From assembly GCF_021155775.2 (NCBI RefSeq), contig NC_060237.1, positions 2,978,501-3,042,500 on the forward strand: a stretch of 64,000 bases of DNA, written 5' to 3'. Every line of letters starts with the position of its first letter. Position 1 is the first letter of the stretch. The notes under the pieces were generated by a model, which saw nothing but the letters and a program-made list of their open reading frames with translations, was not told the origin of the DNA and made no database searches. Below, piece after piece: positions 37,137-48,862 of this stretch. Made by a program: the position numbers and the translations under genes. This DNA comes from Neodiprion pinetum (taxonomy: Eukaryota > Arthropoda > Insecta > Hymenoptera > Diprionidae).

Positions 37137-40100
37137 ATAGGTCTATAATCCACAGATACTCACTGAAATCTTTTGGATAAATTTACCCGTAACATAGATA
37201 CGTTAGTTTACATTTCCTTGCTATTGATGAATGCAAGGCTGATTGATTTCACTTATTATTAAGTAAGGGTTACCCTGCAAATGTACCTGTAAGAAGTAAG
37301 AGCCGTAGAAGCTTGCCAATTTTGTTGACATTTGTTGTAACAACGATATAACATACCTATACATACCATAATCCAACAAAAAAAATTGGAACAAATTAAA
37401 TATGCAAGTATACCGTGATGAAATACATATTTTTACTATTCTGAAACATAATTAAGAACAGGAAGATCGCGTCTGATTTTACAGATGCGGAAAATGTATT
37501 TTATTACGGCTTCCTCCCATATATAATTTTTTTTGATTTATTTTTAAAAAAACTTGGTCTCAAAGTGAATAACTTCTACAATTTTTAATATTTTTGGCTC
37601 ATAATGGGTGTGTACGTCAGTGTACCACATTCTGAAAATTAAAGTGTCAGATTATTGATACCCAATTTTTCATCAAAGTAGAAAGTCAACGAGCCCCAAG
37701 TTTCTTTTTTTTTTTTTTTTGGGTTATTTGGTTGGGCAAATAATATTTATAGTTCCGAGTAAATTTGGCAAGCTTCTATGGCCATTACTTTTTACAGGTA
37801 CATTTGAAGAGTAAGCCTCTTTCATAAAGTGTTTCTGTACCAGTGGACAGTGTGACACTTGTTAGCAATAGTTCATGAACAAAATTACCTGTGTGGGTAA
37901 ACTAATCGAATTTGCGAATGAACAAGGTGAGTTAAATCACTTGGTATATAATCCTACTTGCGCTTTATTTATATGGTAATTAATTTAATAACCTCGTGCA
38001 GTATAAAATTATCTACCTAAGCAGGGGTAATTTGTCATATCCAAGGAGCGCAATGGGGCGTTCTGCTAACTACATGCATAAAATTGCTAAATACTCAGAC
38101 TTTTATTTCTCTTTTCTATTATCATTATCGTTATTTATTGAAAAAAAACGCGTTTTCTTAATTTCCTTTTCACTTGGTGTAAGTAAACCCTGTCAGTGAG
38201 GGACGATATTGTCATAAAATTGGCGCGTGTACTATAACTCACGAGTCATGCAGTGTCGCGGTAAGACCATGAGTAATAAGTGTCAATGTGTAAATGTCAA
38301 TGAAATTGTAATATATTATGTCATTAGGGTGAAGACAGCGTAACTTAGGGCGACAGTATAAATGACAATGACATTGGTTATTATATTATTGTGAGGATTA
38401 AGGGTAGGTAGGCAGGTACCAGAGTGGGACAACCGTGGATTGTTGTTGATTGTCCATTTCAAATAAATGTACCAACTGCATTACCGACACACATGCAGCC
38501 GGCTTTATATTCAAAGGGCGGTTCGGTAAGTGCGTTGCAGCTATAGCTTGATTTACATAAATTTGGTGCGACCAAACATCAAGTATGAACGAGCATTCAG
38601 AGATAATGCCCTCCAGAGTTTGTATGTTAGGTTCGGTCAGGTCAGAATGGTAGTACATATTTGTGTGAAGAATTGTACAAGCGCTCGAAAGTAGGATGAC
38701 TGAGAGAATAGTCTGATGATGAGGTTTGAACCGAGGTTGGTCTATTACCATTTTCGATGAAGATAATTATATATTACCGTATGGTATAAACTTATGGTCA
38801 ACGTCAACTTGTTCAAATATTAAGTATCTGCTAGTGTACAGATGGTCTATTTAGTTTTGGGTTCTTGGATAATTTGAAAATTTCCTTTGAAAAATACCAT
38901 GCTGAAACTATTAAACTTGACTTTTGATGAACTTGAAATACGCAGCAATCCCCATCTTCTCGGTATGACTTCACTTTTTGTGATGTCTTTACTAAATAGA
39001 CAAACTGTACTTGGTGCACAGTTTTTGAAAAGTAGCTTTTTTACTTAAATTGTTGATCCGAATTTTTTATATACGCATGGGAAGGCATTTGTATTTTCAG
39101 CGGTATATCGTAGTCTACTTCAAACTTCAAGTGGTTAGAAATAAATAACCTTACAATATAAAATACTCAACCATGGATGAGAAGTACCCGTAAGTTGCAT
39201 AGTCTTATTTTAAGGTGTATCAATTTTGACGTACAAGTTTTACATGACTGATATGGTGACGTGAGGTTTAATGGTCATCTCTCTAAAATTTTTCTCAACC
39301 TTGTATATTAATAGTCTTTGTGTCAGACAATTTTTCCAACAATGGGCAATTCATTAAATTGTTGCCAATATAAAATGTGTGCATAGTTTTTCTCGTTCAA
39401 AAACGCATTACTCTGTCATTAATCACGCCAAATGATGAAATTCTTTTTTGCCCATTTTCAATAAATTCAATCACAAACGAAGAAACAAAGTAGATGATAC
39501 CAAAAACAGACGATTGTTTGAAGGTATTTAAAACATGGCTCCAGGTGCTCAAAAATTTTCAATACTGGTGACATGTATTTCAAAGTAAACGAAATAATGT
39601 TCATGAGGTGACTGACGAATGACAAGTAGCATGAGGTCTCTTCAAATTGACTCAATAATTGCCAAATTTTGTAGTTTTTCTACATGTGTGGGCCAATTAA
39701 GATATACATGTGTGTATATATATAAGCACTAAATTAGTAGTAGTATATACACACACATACATACGCAGAGACACACACCCCTGTTTTAGTATATATATAT
39801 ATGAAACAGAGTTTCTATGAAACTTGAAGACTTGCTAATTTTTAACGCGTTTTGAGTCCATTTTATAAGTTTTTTTTTTACTATATATAAGTATGTATTG
39901 GTTTTACACAAAAGTATACATCATCATCGTTCCATCTGTAGCAATCTTGCATTGCACTAGATGTATTTTTCAATAAATTAGGTCCATGAACAATAACTTG
40001 AAATAAATGAAATGTGATATACTGATATTTCAAATGCAACTTTATACATGTAACATAATGTTCAAACTATCCAAACAAATTTCTTTTCAAAAATGCTTTT

Positions 40101-40439
40101 GTTCACGCAAGTTGGAAATTGTTCCATTGTAAATGAATAGCTCTGAAGCTGATATTATTGACTGATATTGCGTTTTTCAAATTAACATATAATGATGGTA
40201 AAACATGTATTGTATACATGTCGCACGCCAACTTTATAACGATAGATTTAAATTATTACATAGGTATATATTTAAGTACTGTATCTGATGTACCAATAAT
40301 AAACAGTGAGACTTAAAAACCCAAACTGTAAATTGAATTCGTTAATAAATTCGATAGTAATGTGGGCGAAAAAATCTGTTCAAAAGATTAATTGTTAAAT
40401 TACGTTTAGTTCGAGGAATGAAAAGTGCAACAAAATTCA
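37137..40439. other. intergenic region between neurotactin and RpL27A
   Basis: This is AT-rich DNA that should contain the neurotactin 3' UTR and any elements downstream. Possible plus-strand polyadenylation hexamers are ATTAAA near 37396 and several AATAAA farther on (for example near 39459). A T17 run is at about 37708. TA/CA dinucleotide sequence lies at about 39710-39800. No coding exon is supported on either strand. Confidence 0.45.
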
Positions 40440-40516
40440 AGATTTTTCTTTTATTATGAATAGTACACAGATGGTGATCGTATGTGCAAGGTTTGAGTAT
40501 CCCTTTAGCTGTTAAT
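40440..40516 (-). other. RpL27A: 3' UTR terminal exon of RpL27A
   Basis: A strong acceptor (TTGCGTTCATTTTGCAG on the minus strand) ends at 40517. The following exon carries AATAAA at 40455-40450. With the donor at 40741, eight bases after the stop codon, this defines an intron located entirely in the 3' UTR. Confidence 0.65.
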
Positions 40517-40602
40517 CTGCAAAATGAACGCAAAGAGTACGACTAATTAGTTTGAGTTACGTGTCCCCTGGTAAAAGCACTTTATTTGCGCAATCAGAAA
40601 GG

Positions 40603-40668
40603 AACGATCAGCATTTGAAGAGTTGTAAGCACTTCTCAGTCCACCCGTTCACATAATCATCATTTAAT
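40603..40668 (-). ncRNA. C/D-box snoRNA candidate, copy A (3' UTR intron)
   Basis: On the minus strand a C box ATGATGA (40663-40657) is followed by a D' box CTGA (40639-40636) and a D box CTGA (40611-40608), with box spacing typical of C/D snoRNAs. The 17-nt stretch before D' (TTATGTGAACGGGTGGA) is the likely guide and is almost identical in copy B. It lies wholly in the 3' UTR intron of RpL27A, a normal host type. The terminal stem is weak. Confidence 0.6.
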
Positions 40669-40749
40669 GTGAGAAGTTTCCATGTCGAGAATATCTGACA
40701 ATTTGCTTACAATTTGTTAAGATGTTTGAAAAAACAGTTACCTAAATAA

Positions 40750-42083
40750 TTACGCGCTGAGAACACATGCACCGCCGACAGCTTTGATCTTGTCTTCGGC
40801 TTGTTTGCTGAAGAATTTAGCCTTAACAATGACAGGCTGCTTGGGCAGGCGTCCTTTACCCAAAAGTTTGTAATACCCCTGAAAAACACAAAAGTAACGT
40901 AGAGAATGGGCAATTAAAACTAGAGTAATTAAATAGAGGCTGTGCATCATTTTCAAAAAAAATAATTGTTCAGTAATGAACATTCCACATGGAAAGTGTT
41001 GTACGCACTTTTAAGTCCGCCCGTTCACATAATCATCATGACTTGTTTGTCAAACTGAGGTAAAAGTTGAAAGATACATTTTTGGCTCGAGTTAATAAGA
41101 AAAGATGCTCAAGTCAAGTGATAAACTTACAGCTTTGACAAGATCGATGACCGGAGCTTTTCCATCACTCGAATTCTTATACTTCAATCTTGTTTGTTCG
41201 GAAACAAGGGTCCACAATTTGTCCAAATTCAGGGTCGGACACCACTTGGTGTTTCGTCGTAAATGGTAGTTCCTCATACCAAGCTGAAAAAACAGGCATT
41301 GTTTGGTTCAAAAACTTGCAACGTGTTCACTCAAAAATTCAAATCTTGTACAAGAACATCAGAACTGCGAGTGCATTCACAACGTATCAGTTCGCCGGTG
41401 AAAGGTACTTAGATTCATCATAGTTGGCATATGCTGGTAATGACTGATACGACTGTGCCAGTGAAGTTTATGCTTACCTTTCCAAAGTATCCTGGATGGT
41501 ACTTGTCGAAGTTGATACGATGGTGATGCATACCACCAGCGTTACCACGACCACCAGGATGTTTCCTATGCTTACCTGTGAGCAAAATATTTATTATATG
41601 AGATATATTATATTAAAATTCAATTTGTACACCCACCAAAAATTAGAGTCAGAATGACCGTATGATGAGTAATTCTCGACGTGTTTACGATCAGATGGTA
41701 GGGTTGAATTAAAGATAAAACTGATTCAGTTACTGGATTAGCGACGCGTTAATGAACTTACCGATACGGCCATGGCCGTGGCTTACGTGTCCACGAAGCT
41801 TCCTTGTCTTCTTCTTGTGAGTGGACTGTGAACAGAAGAAATAAATAATGTTGTTACTTCCACACTGATTATACTTGTATTGTTGGACTCGGGTGAAATA
41901 TCCACGTGATACATTGTCTGATTATAAGCAGAAAAGCCGACGCGTTACACATATAACCGCAAGAAATTGTTTGCGATAAAACGAAATACGCTTTGCAGGT
42001 ATTCTCGAGCAATTACACGAACGGATGTACAGCGATAACGATGGATTAACTACAAATTCTTGCTTCGACGTGACACTCACCAT
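40750..42083 (-). CDS. RpL27A: 60S ribosomal protein L27a (uL15)
   Basis: Component of the large ribosomal subunit. Five coding exons, 42083-42081, 41825-41762, 41575-41478, 41283-41131 and 40878-40750, total 447 nt, or 148 residues, the same length as human RPL27A. The first coding exon is only the ATG, followed directly by the GTGAGT donor. Protein landmarks match the family throughout: KTRKLRGHVSHGHGRIG, KHPGGRGNAGGMHHHRINF, DKYHPGYFGK, NLDKLWTLVSEQTR, GYYKLLGKGRLP and a final GGACVLSA. Pyrimidine-rich sequence just upstream of the ATG fits a TOP-type 5' UTR, though I cannot place the cap site. A sixth exon is non-coding. Introns 3 and 4 and the 3' UTR intron each hold a C/D snoRNA candidate, coupling snoRNA output to ribosomal-protein transcription. 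It is divergent from a possible gene at 42812. Confidence 0.97.
40965..41044 (-). ncRNA. C/D-box snoRNA candidate, copy B (intron 4 of RpL27A)
   Basis: On the minus strand a C box ATGATGA (41039-41033) and D box CTGA (40973-40970) enclose a segment almost identical to copy A over its first 45 nt: the guide-like TTATGTGAACGGGCGGA, then AAGTGC and TACAAC. The D' position reads CTTA rather than CTGA, so the D' guide may be weakened here. The 3' half has diverged and is longer. Confidence 0.6.
41354..41425 (-). ncRNA. C/D-box snoRNA candidate in intron 3 of RpL27A
   Basis: On the minus strand a C box ATGATGA (41421-41415), D' CTGA (41390-41387), a C'-like TGTGAATG and D box CTGA (41362-41359) lie in canonical order. 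AAC before the C box can pair with GTT after the D box as a short terminal stem. The D' guide ends CTTTCACCGGCGAA, complementary to a TTCGCCGGTGAAA-type sequence that I recall from conserved large-subunit rRNA. That would place the methylated base five nucleotides from D'. The target is inference. Confidence 0.65.
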
Positions 42084-42811
42084 CTTGAATCTGGCGTGAA
42101 GAAGGTGGACCGCGAAGAACAGCAAATTCAGGCGGTTGCGTGTTCCCAAACGCCACACGACGGAAATATGTGCCGCGTCTAGCGTCAGTCAGTTGAACTA
42201 TGGAATGCTATGGAATCGCGCGTTGAGTGGATAGCGAAGAATATTCTCGTTAGTATATTTTAATCTACGAAATGCATTCGAGTATAACAGTATTTGTTTT
42301 GCTGATCACGTTATACTTTCCTTTTCAAGGTAATGAACCATTTTTTTCACAGGTAGACCGATAAATATAGAGTTTATCGTAGAACAAAATATTTACTTCA
42401 ATAGTTCTGGTAGAAAATTGATATTAATTGAAAAAACATTCAATTGTTTTTTCATCAACAATGAAAATAATCGAATCCAATCAGACTGTTTAGCTGTAAG
42501 TGTCATGTTGTGAAATGTAACGTAAATTTACTTCTCTCATCGTCGAACGAATTATCAACGAACAAACAATTTCTATTAAAATGTAATGAATTTGGTTGAC
42601 ATGAGCGACGAAAATTAGTTCGAAAAACCTATTTCGTGCTAGAGGGCGCTACCAAATAAGGGACACATCTTTTTTGTTTAGGCTTCAAACAGCTAACTTC
42701 CGACCGTACCGACTGCCGAGCCGGGGAAACAAAATGGCCGCGATATCACTCGTGAGAATGTGCGGATAGTGTTTGCAAGTTTTTTCGTGTGTTGTAAAGA
42801 ACAATACATAA
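42084..42811. promoter_or_regulatory. bidirectional promoter region of RpL27A and a divergent transcript
   Basis: This region separates the RpL27A start (minus) from a candidate coding start on the plus strand. It is CpG-containing. It holds an upstream mini-ORF, ATGGCCGCGATATCACTCG... at 42732-42767, that ends before the candidate start at 42812. The AAAATGGCCGC word resembles the AAGATGGCGGC motif seen in housekeeping promoters. No TATA box is obvious. Confidence 0.4.
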
Positions 42812-42883
42812 ATGTGGTGTGGTTACTGCAACGCTGACGCTGATCAAGGGTTAAAGTGCTCAAGAGGATGTAATTCTTCACGA
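42812..42883 (+). CDS. candidate first coding exon of an unidentified cysteine-rich protein
   Basis: An ATG opens 24 codons (MWCGYCNADADQGLKCSRGC then NSSR) that end exactly at a strong donor, CGA then GTAAGT. Two Cys pairs (CGYC and CSRGC) separated by nine residues look like half of a zinc-binding module. The codons have no stop before the donor, and the position opposite the RpL27A promoter suits a divergent gene. I do not recognise the protein and find no following exon in the remaining 21 kb, so either the first intron is very long or the reading is a coincidence. Confidence 0.35.
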
Positions 42884-45800
42884 GTAAGTAACACACAAGC
42901 CCAATTCGGAAGTCGAAATTTGTAGATACCGACTGCCTCTGTCATTCATCAACGTTTTATTGCGTGATTCGGTCATACTTGTTAAATGAATGCTTCGATT
43001 GTTTTCGCTTTGTTGTATCGATTTAAGTCTACTACAATATTACAATACTCGCAATGTCGTGGTCTATTTGTATCAAACTGTCCGTGGATCGCTTATTATC
43101 GCCTACCACCTCCGATGGTATATCTCGGAGCAATGTTAACCTGTCTCCACTTCGGATGGTTCATATTCTCGACGGAGCTGTAAAAATCACCAGCGATGCG
43201 GTCATTCATAGATGGCGCAAGGCTGTAGAGCTAGATTAAAAAATTTCTTTACGATTGTTTTCCTCAGTCGTTGTTTTACCTACGTGTAGCGATTGGCGCG
43301 GTGCAAGATGAGCTAACTTCACATTCCTGTAGCGGCGGGTTCGAACAGGTTCGGAATAATTGCGTCATACGTTAAAAAATTGCAAAACAGTTGTGAATTC
43401 GTAGGACATTTGGGTAGAATTTGAAACTAACGTTCCGAAAGAAAATGTTTTTTCGGTCGAGTAGCAATCATGATTGATTTCTATTTACTTTGATTAAATT
43501 TTGCACAGTTTCGAGTAGGCTCGAAAGAACATAACGATAGGTAAAACACAATCAATAACTGAAGTTGATATTAATTTTACACAATGAGTTCTCTATTCGT
43601 GGATTCGCCGACCTCGTAATAAGACTTCTTAAATTCTATCGGCAATCAGTTTCAAAGTACGAATGATACTTATGTCGGGAAAGTTGATAACTTTATCAGT
43701 AATAGTTTATTAAAACTTATGTACCCATCGATATTATTTACTTGGCATTTTTGTATTTTGGGTGGGTGTTTCAATGTCACTGGCACATGTTCAGTTTTCA
43801 TAAAAATACGGCGTTGCTTCTACTACATAATTCCACTTTATTATCCGATGGTGAAAAAAGTTTTGTCCACGTGATTCTTTTTTTACAAACGAAGAAAATT
43901 ATACCCTGTAGGACCCTTAACGATACGGTGTTCTCGAGATATGGAATTTACAAGGTTGGGGCGTTTTTTCACCCCTCCATTACCGGAATAGGTAGAAAAA
44001 AAATAAATAAAAAGAAAAAAAAATAAAGTTACCGTTAGAGGGTTAAAAACGGCACGTTATGCGAAGGTATTTGGGAGCGGAGGCCAGATATTCTTTGCTA
44101 GTTCTGAAGACTCTTGAGCCGACTCTAAATGTTTATGGTATAGAGGAACGTACGCTTGAATAAGACACGCAACCACTGTTACTGCCTACGGATTACCGCT
44201 CACGGTTTCAGCATTCCCTCAATATGTGGCCCGCGTCGGTTTCCTCTTCGATTCTCTTGTGGAAAGAAGAAAGAGGAGAGTATAGCGGAAGCCAGAATTT
44301 TTCAAAACCTCTCGATTAAACTTTGAACTTTCTCCTCCAGTAATTGCCGGATCGATTTCAGCGATGATAATTCAACCCTGGCTATAATAATTTTGTCTGC
44401 ACGCACCGGTGCGTTGGTACATGCATCCTTACTGCACTAGGTACACACATGCGTGCGTAAAATGCGTTCGGTCACGTCCCTGACCCTTCCTCAGCTTCCT
44501 ATGTGCAACTTATACTTAGATCTGTGCGATGGCCGACACGTCGCTCGCCTTGTTCTTCCGAGTGCGAAGAGGGAGCACCGCTGCTCGTCGTCGAAGAGTC
44601 CAACGACCTTGTACCCTTGTCCAAGTCTTTCTAAACGTCGTCAGGGTGGGGCGCGGCTCTTTGTCATTCCTCGTAAAGTCGTACGCCCGGTGGGGAGCAG
44701 TTTGAGATCTGCTCACGTGAGAAGCCTGCGTCGTCCGTCAACCCGTGGCTGCAGGTTGCGGGGGAGGGCAGAGAAGAGAAGACAGGGTGGTCACACACGT
44801 GGCAAACACGGAGAACTTGCAAACGTCAGGGGATTTTCAATTTGGATATGGAAAAAACTGGAATTAGCTGGTTTTTTTTTTTCATCACGGGAATTAGAAA
44901 TGAGTTTTTAAGGTATAACAAGTTTACCCTTTCTCGTCGAGAAAACAAATTGGCTTGGATTGATTTTTTTGTTGAATTCGATTTTAACCGAATATAGTGT
45001 TAATAAGCTGAACGATTTAGGTTTGTTAGTAAATTACTAAAACTGGGAAAATGCGTTAGGGAAAACTAGGTTTTGGGTCCTGGAAAACCTGGAAATCTGA
45101 TGGAATATTTTTCCAAAAATTTTTGGTCAACTTGTAAAAGTTCAATCTAGTGATTTGCAGTTGTTTGATCGGCCGCAGATTTCTCAGAGTCGCAATTAAT
45201 CGTTATCCTCGTGCATTGAAACCGGGGTGCCGACTGGTCGGTATCTACGGCAACTAAAAAAAAAAAAAAAATTCCAATGATCCTTAGTTTTAAAATGGCA
45301 ATTGGCTTTAGTAATCGAGAAATTCAAAATTTGTTATTTTGAAAAACAAAAGCATCAACAATTGGGTATTAACGTGTGAATAACTGGTACACTTGCCTCA
45401 AAGAACGAAATTTCATCGGGCTCGCTTAACGGCGGTTTCTGTACAACGCGTGGGCTTCGTCCGTCCCGTTCTCGGGTCAAGCACTTCCGCGACGAAGAGC
45501 GTCGTCGCTTGGTTGTGGGAATCGACGGTGAACGCTGAGCACGGAGTTCCTTGACGATGATCGCTCTCGGTAGGTGCAGCGTACTTATTACGGCGTGCCG
45601 CACGTTGCATTCCTGCGAAGGCCAGCAATGGCCAGCATAACGCCTGGGTGGGTGCGTTGCTCGCGTACGCACGTAGTACATACGACGTATAAAAAAAATG
45701 TCAAGTAATACGCGACGACGCGTAACGCACGCGTGGTGCATGAGACGTATCGTTGCAGCATTGCTACGAATTGGTTATTCCTACGTCGCGCCTCCCTCCT

Positions 45801-47148
45801 CCCCCTGCCCGTCCATCAACCATCCCAAAATACAACGCCCTTCTTCGGTATTATCACATCTTCGCTACGTAACGCATGCACGTATTCACATATGCATTCA
45901 CATACATACCTGTGCCAGCGCCCGATTCTGATTCTCACTAGAGCGGAAGCGCATACCTAGACGTTCCTTCGTAAGGCAATAACGGACCCGCGGGCTTATG
46001 AATTCGTAAAACAGTTCGTTCGATCCTCGTTCATCGCCTAAACGAGTATGGGTATGTAACTTACGCACAAAAGGGCTAATAGCCGTGAATATTACGGGGC
46101 ATCTACCCTCCCCCCAGTGATCTGCAACGGTCAAGAAACCGCACAGTATGTGAACACGGTGTAGTTCAATAGGTGTAATTATCGATATTCCTGGGCGCGA
46201 ACGAAAAAGTGGATAAAAAATCAGTTACCAGCTGAGGCGGGGATATAACTCGAGATTTGAGCTACGCAATAATTTTTTCAGTTGATTTAATTCAAATTAA
46301 ATCATGTAATTCAACTTAATTTTTTTTCTTATTGGAAATTGATTTTTTTAATTCTTTTTTTTTTTCAATTAATTCATTTCAACTTTTTTTTTTTTTTCAT
46401 CTAATTCTTGATAATTCACCAATAATTTAAGCGAGTTAACAGAAATCTCAGATCATTTCATTGAGTTTCCCATTAGTTCAAATTAATTTTCTTTAATTCG
46501 ACTTAATTTTTTCGATCTCACGTTTAATTTTTTTTTCCTCAGCAAACAGATAATTCTGGTACAAATCCAAGCTAATTTAAATCAAATTGACTTAATTTTC
46601 CGCAATTCATTTATTTCTTACTTAATTATCATTATTTCAGTTAATTTGTAATATCCCGCTCAATTCTCGTTAATATAGTTATTTTGCATTGATTGAGATA
46701 ATTTTCGTTAATTCAGCTGAATTATAATTAACTCACAAACCTATCGACACATCAATTCAGCGAGTTATTTCCCCCTCGTTACCGGTATCACGTAGGGCAC
46801 CCTTTGCACCAGTATGCCCGGCTCATATTTCACAAGCCATTGAGCTGAGGCCTCAAGTATGGAGGTATTTTTTTTTTTAAGGAAAAAAAAGAAAATAAAA
46901 TAAATAAATAAAAAAAATTTACCAATCCATAAGAAAATAAAAATCAAGTTGACGCTTGACTTTCGTTAACAGTTCAACTTGCCACAAACGTATTACTGCC
47001 CAATTCTATCCCCATTCGAGTGCTAAGGATTTTGCGTTCATCCCTCTTCCGTATTTCGCTTTGCTTCCGAGGTATCGAGCTTGTGGTGATTAAAAAAATA
47101 AAATCACCCTCCGCATTATATGCGTAGGTGCGGACCTAAACCCGTATC
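42884..47148. other. non-coding stretch: long intron or intergenic
   Basis: No recognisable exon. Around 43900-44040 lies a repeat-like segment (ACGGTGTTCTCGAGATATGG, then GGGGCGTTTTTTCACCCC). The 44.4-44.9 and 45.4-45.7 kb parts are GC-richer and open in several frames by composition only. About 46250-46740 is a degenerate mosaic of TTAATTC/AATTGA words with T-runs. Nothing here supports a gene. Confidence 0.45.
46250..46740. repeat. degenerate AT-rich word repeat (TTAATTC-type)
   Basis: Words such as TTAATTC, AATTCAA, TTAATTTT and their complements recur every 15-30 bp for about 490 bp without a fixed period. This looks like decayed low-complexity sequence. Confidence 0.5.
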
Positions 47149-47253
47149 GTAACGACGCTTCGCCGGCAGGTAGGCAACCGAAGCTACACCTGTGGTGCCT
47201 GAATTGCGTGTAAAACGTAACTTCGATTGCCTATCTGCCGGCGAAGCGTCGTT
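47149..47253. repeat. strong hairpin: two 35-nt near-perfect arms
   Basis: AACGACGCTTCGCCGGCAGG (47151) continuing TAGGCAACCGAAG is mirrored by CTTCGATTGCCTATCTGCCG (47221) continuing GCGAAGCGTCGTT. Only two internal mismatches occur over about 33 bp, one of them a G.U wobble in RNA from the plus strand. The loop is about 37 nt and itself contains CACCTGTGGTG. It could be a palindromic element or a precursor-type hairpin. Confidence 0.75.
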
Positions 47254-47286
47254 CGCATCGTTAACCCTAAAGTATAGATAGATACG

Positions 47287-47309
47287 TACCCTACCTACCT
47301 ACCTACCTA
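47287..47309. repeat. CTAC/ACCT microsatellite
   Basis: Five to six tandem tetranucleotides (CTACCTACCTACCTACCTA) lie just downstream of the hairpin. Related (GGTA) words occur at 52947-52962. Confidence 0.8.
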
Positions 47310-47690
47310 TACGATCAATAACCGACAACGAACGAAAGGCGAGAATCTAACATCAGATATGCGAGAAAGGACGGGATCGCCTCTTACCCTCTTCGAACCG
47401 CGGTATTTCACTTATATTACATGTATATGCACGTACGAAACAGCTTCGAGGTAGCCGTAGTGCATGTGGAGACTCGCGGTGCGCGAGAGTACGTAACAGG
47501 AAATAATGTGGCATGAATATTAACGAGTCGCCTCGGGCGCGACCCGGTCGCTCAGAGTTGCGCGAGTGCAACGTAGTGCCTGTCTTAGCTTCGTAATATG
47601 CATATTTTGCCTATAGTCGCATAAGGCGAACGGGAGATAAAGCGATTCCTGCGACCAGATTCGCATGTCGCGAAGTGTGCGTCAGATACG

Positions 47691-47807
47691 AGGTTGAAGT
47701 TAGTAACGTTATCCTAACTTCTTTCTTTAGAGAAAATCGCTATGATTTTTTTACTTAATTTCAATTCCTCAGCACGAATCGTTGTGGTAACGTTACTAAC
47801 TTCAAGA
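47691..47807. mobile_element. MITE family (GTTGAAGTTAGTAACGTTA ends), copy 1
   Basis: GGTTGAAGTTAGTAACGTTA at the left faces TAACGTTACTAACTTCAAG at the right: an inverted repeat of about 19 bp enclosing about 75 bp. The inner sequence CCTCAGCACGAATCGTTG is shared with copy 2. This is the shortest and cleanest member of the family in the window. Confidence 0.75.
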
Positions 47808-48862
47808 TGATCGACGGATGTTGATCTACACAGAGGACGGTTGGTTATATAACGTAGCCGAAAACACGTTCAGGACGATCGAATCTGATCGTGTACATTC
47901 TATACTCGGGTGATATTGCGATTTCCTTTCGGGCAACTTGTCCTACGGCTGGTTTATATTGGTCATGATAACCTGACCTTGGAAGTAGAGAATCTAACTG
48001 CAGAATTTCGAATAACAATCGACAACGTTGTAGTTGACAAAGATGCCACACCCTGGGTGGGACGGTCGAGCTTGGTAGATGTCGGTGTCCCTTCAATCGC
48101 AAGTCCAAGCACGACGTACTTCGACCGGTGCTCGCGTATAATACTTGGAAGAGCAAGACGACGACCCAGCCCATTTTTCTTTATTCGCGTATCCACATCC
48201 GTGTCCGCATATTGCGTACGATATGTTGGATTCGAGGCGTTTGGAGGTAATTTCAATGAGATCTCTCACGATTAGGTATATAATAGATTTTTATTGTATT
48301 GTAATAACAAATTTTTTACCGAAAAAGAAGGAAAGAGCGGTTGAATTAAAATCATGAGCATGTAATACGTAGTAACTTTAGTCTGGAACGACTCACATAC
48401 GTCTAACTGTACTGGCTAACTCTGTGTCATGGCTTACGCATTGAATATAGTTCAAGTTTCAACACAATATCTCCTGTCTTCACCTTGGAATATGGGTGTA
48501 AGTAGACATCATCGACTCATGGGAACGTTATTATTCCGAGATGTTACGTATATTTCACGCAATATGTGTACGTCTTACACGAAGGGTTCCAATAGGCAAT
48601 AATTCTTTTATTTCAGCCCTTCCATCTTACCTACAGTTAGTCGTACGTAAGAATACTCTCATCTACGTACCTTAGAGATATCTGAGGCTCTTCGTGGATA
48701 CGAGACGCGTAGCACAAATATGCAGCTTTTGGAAGTATAAATTTTCCAAGGACGTTTCGCGTGGCCAAAGATTAATTATGCTGTTCTTCCGATTACAAAA
48801 ACAAATACACCACCGTTCCAAATAATCTGGAATATACCTTTCTTGAAAATATAATAAATGCC

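Noticed and set aside
41650..41720. ATGATGA C-box-like word in RpL27A intron 2
   Set aside because: It is on the strand opposite to the gene and lacks a following D box CTGA at proper spacing.
43325..43345. GGTTCGAAC word reminiscent of a tRNA T-loop
   Set aside because: No acceptor stem, D-loop or anticodon arm can be drawn around it. I found no tRNA or rRNA gene in the window.
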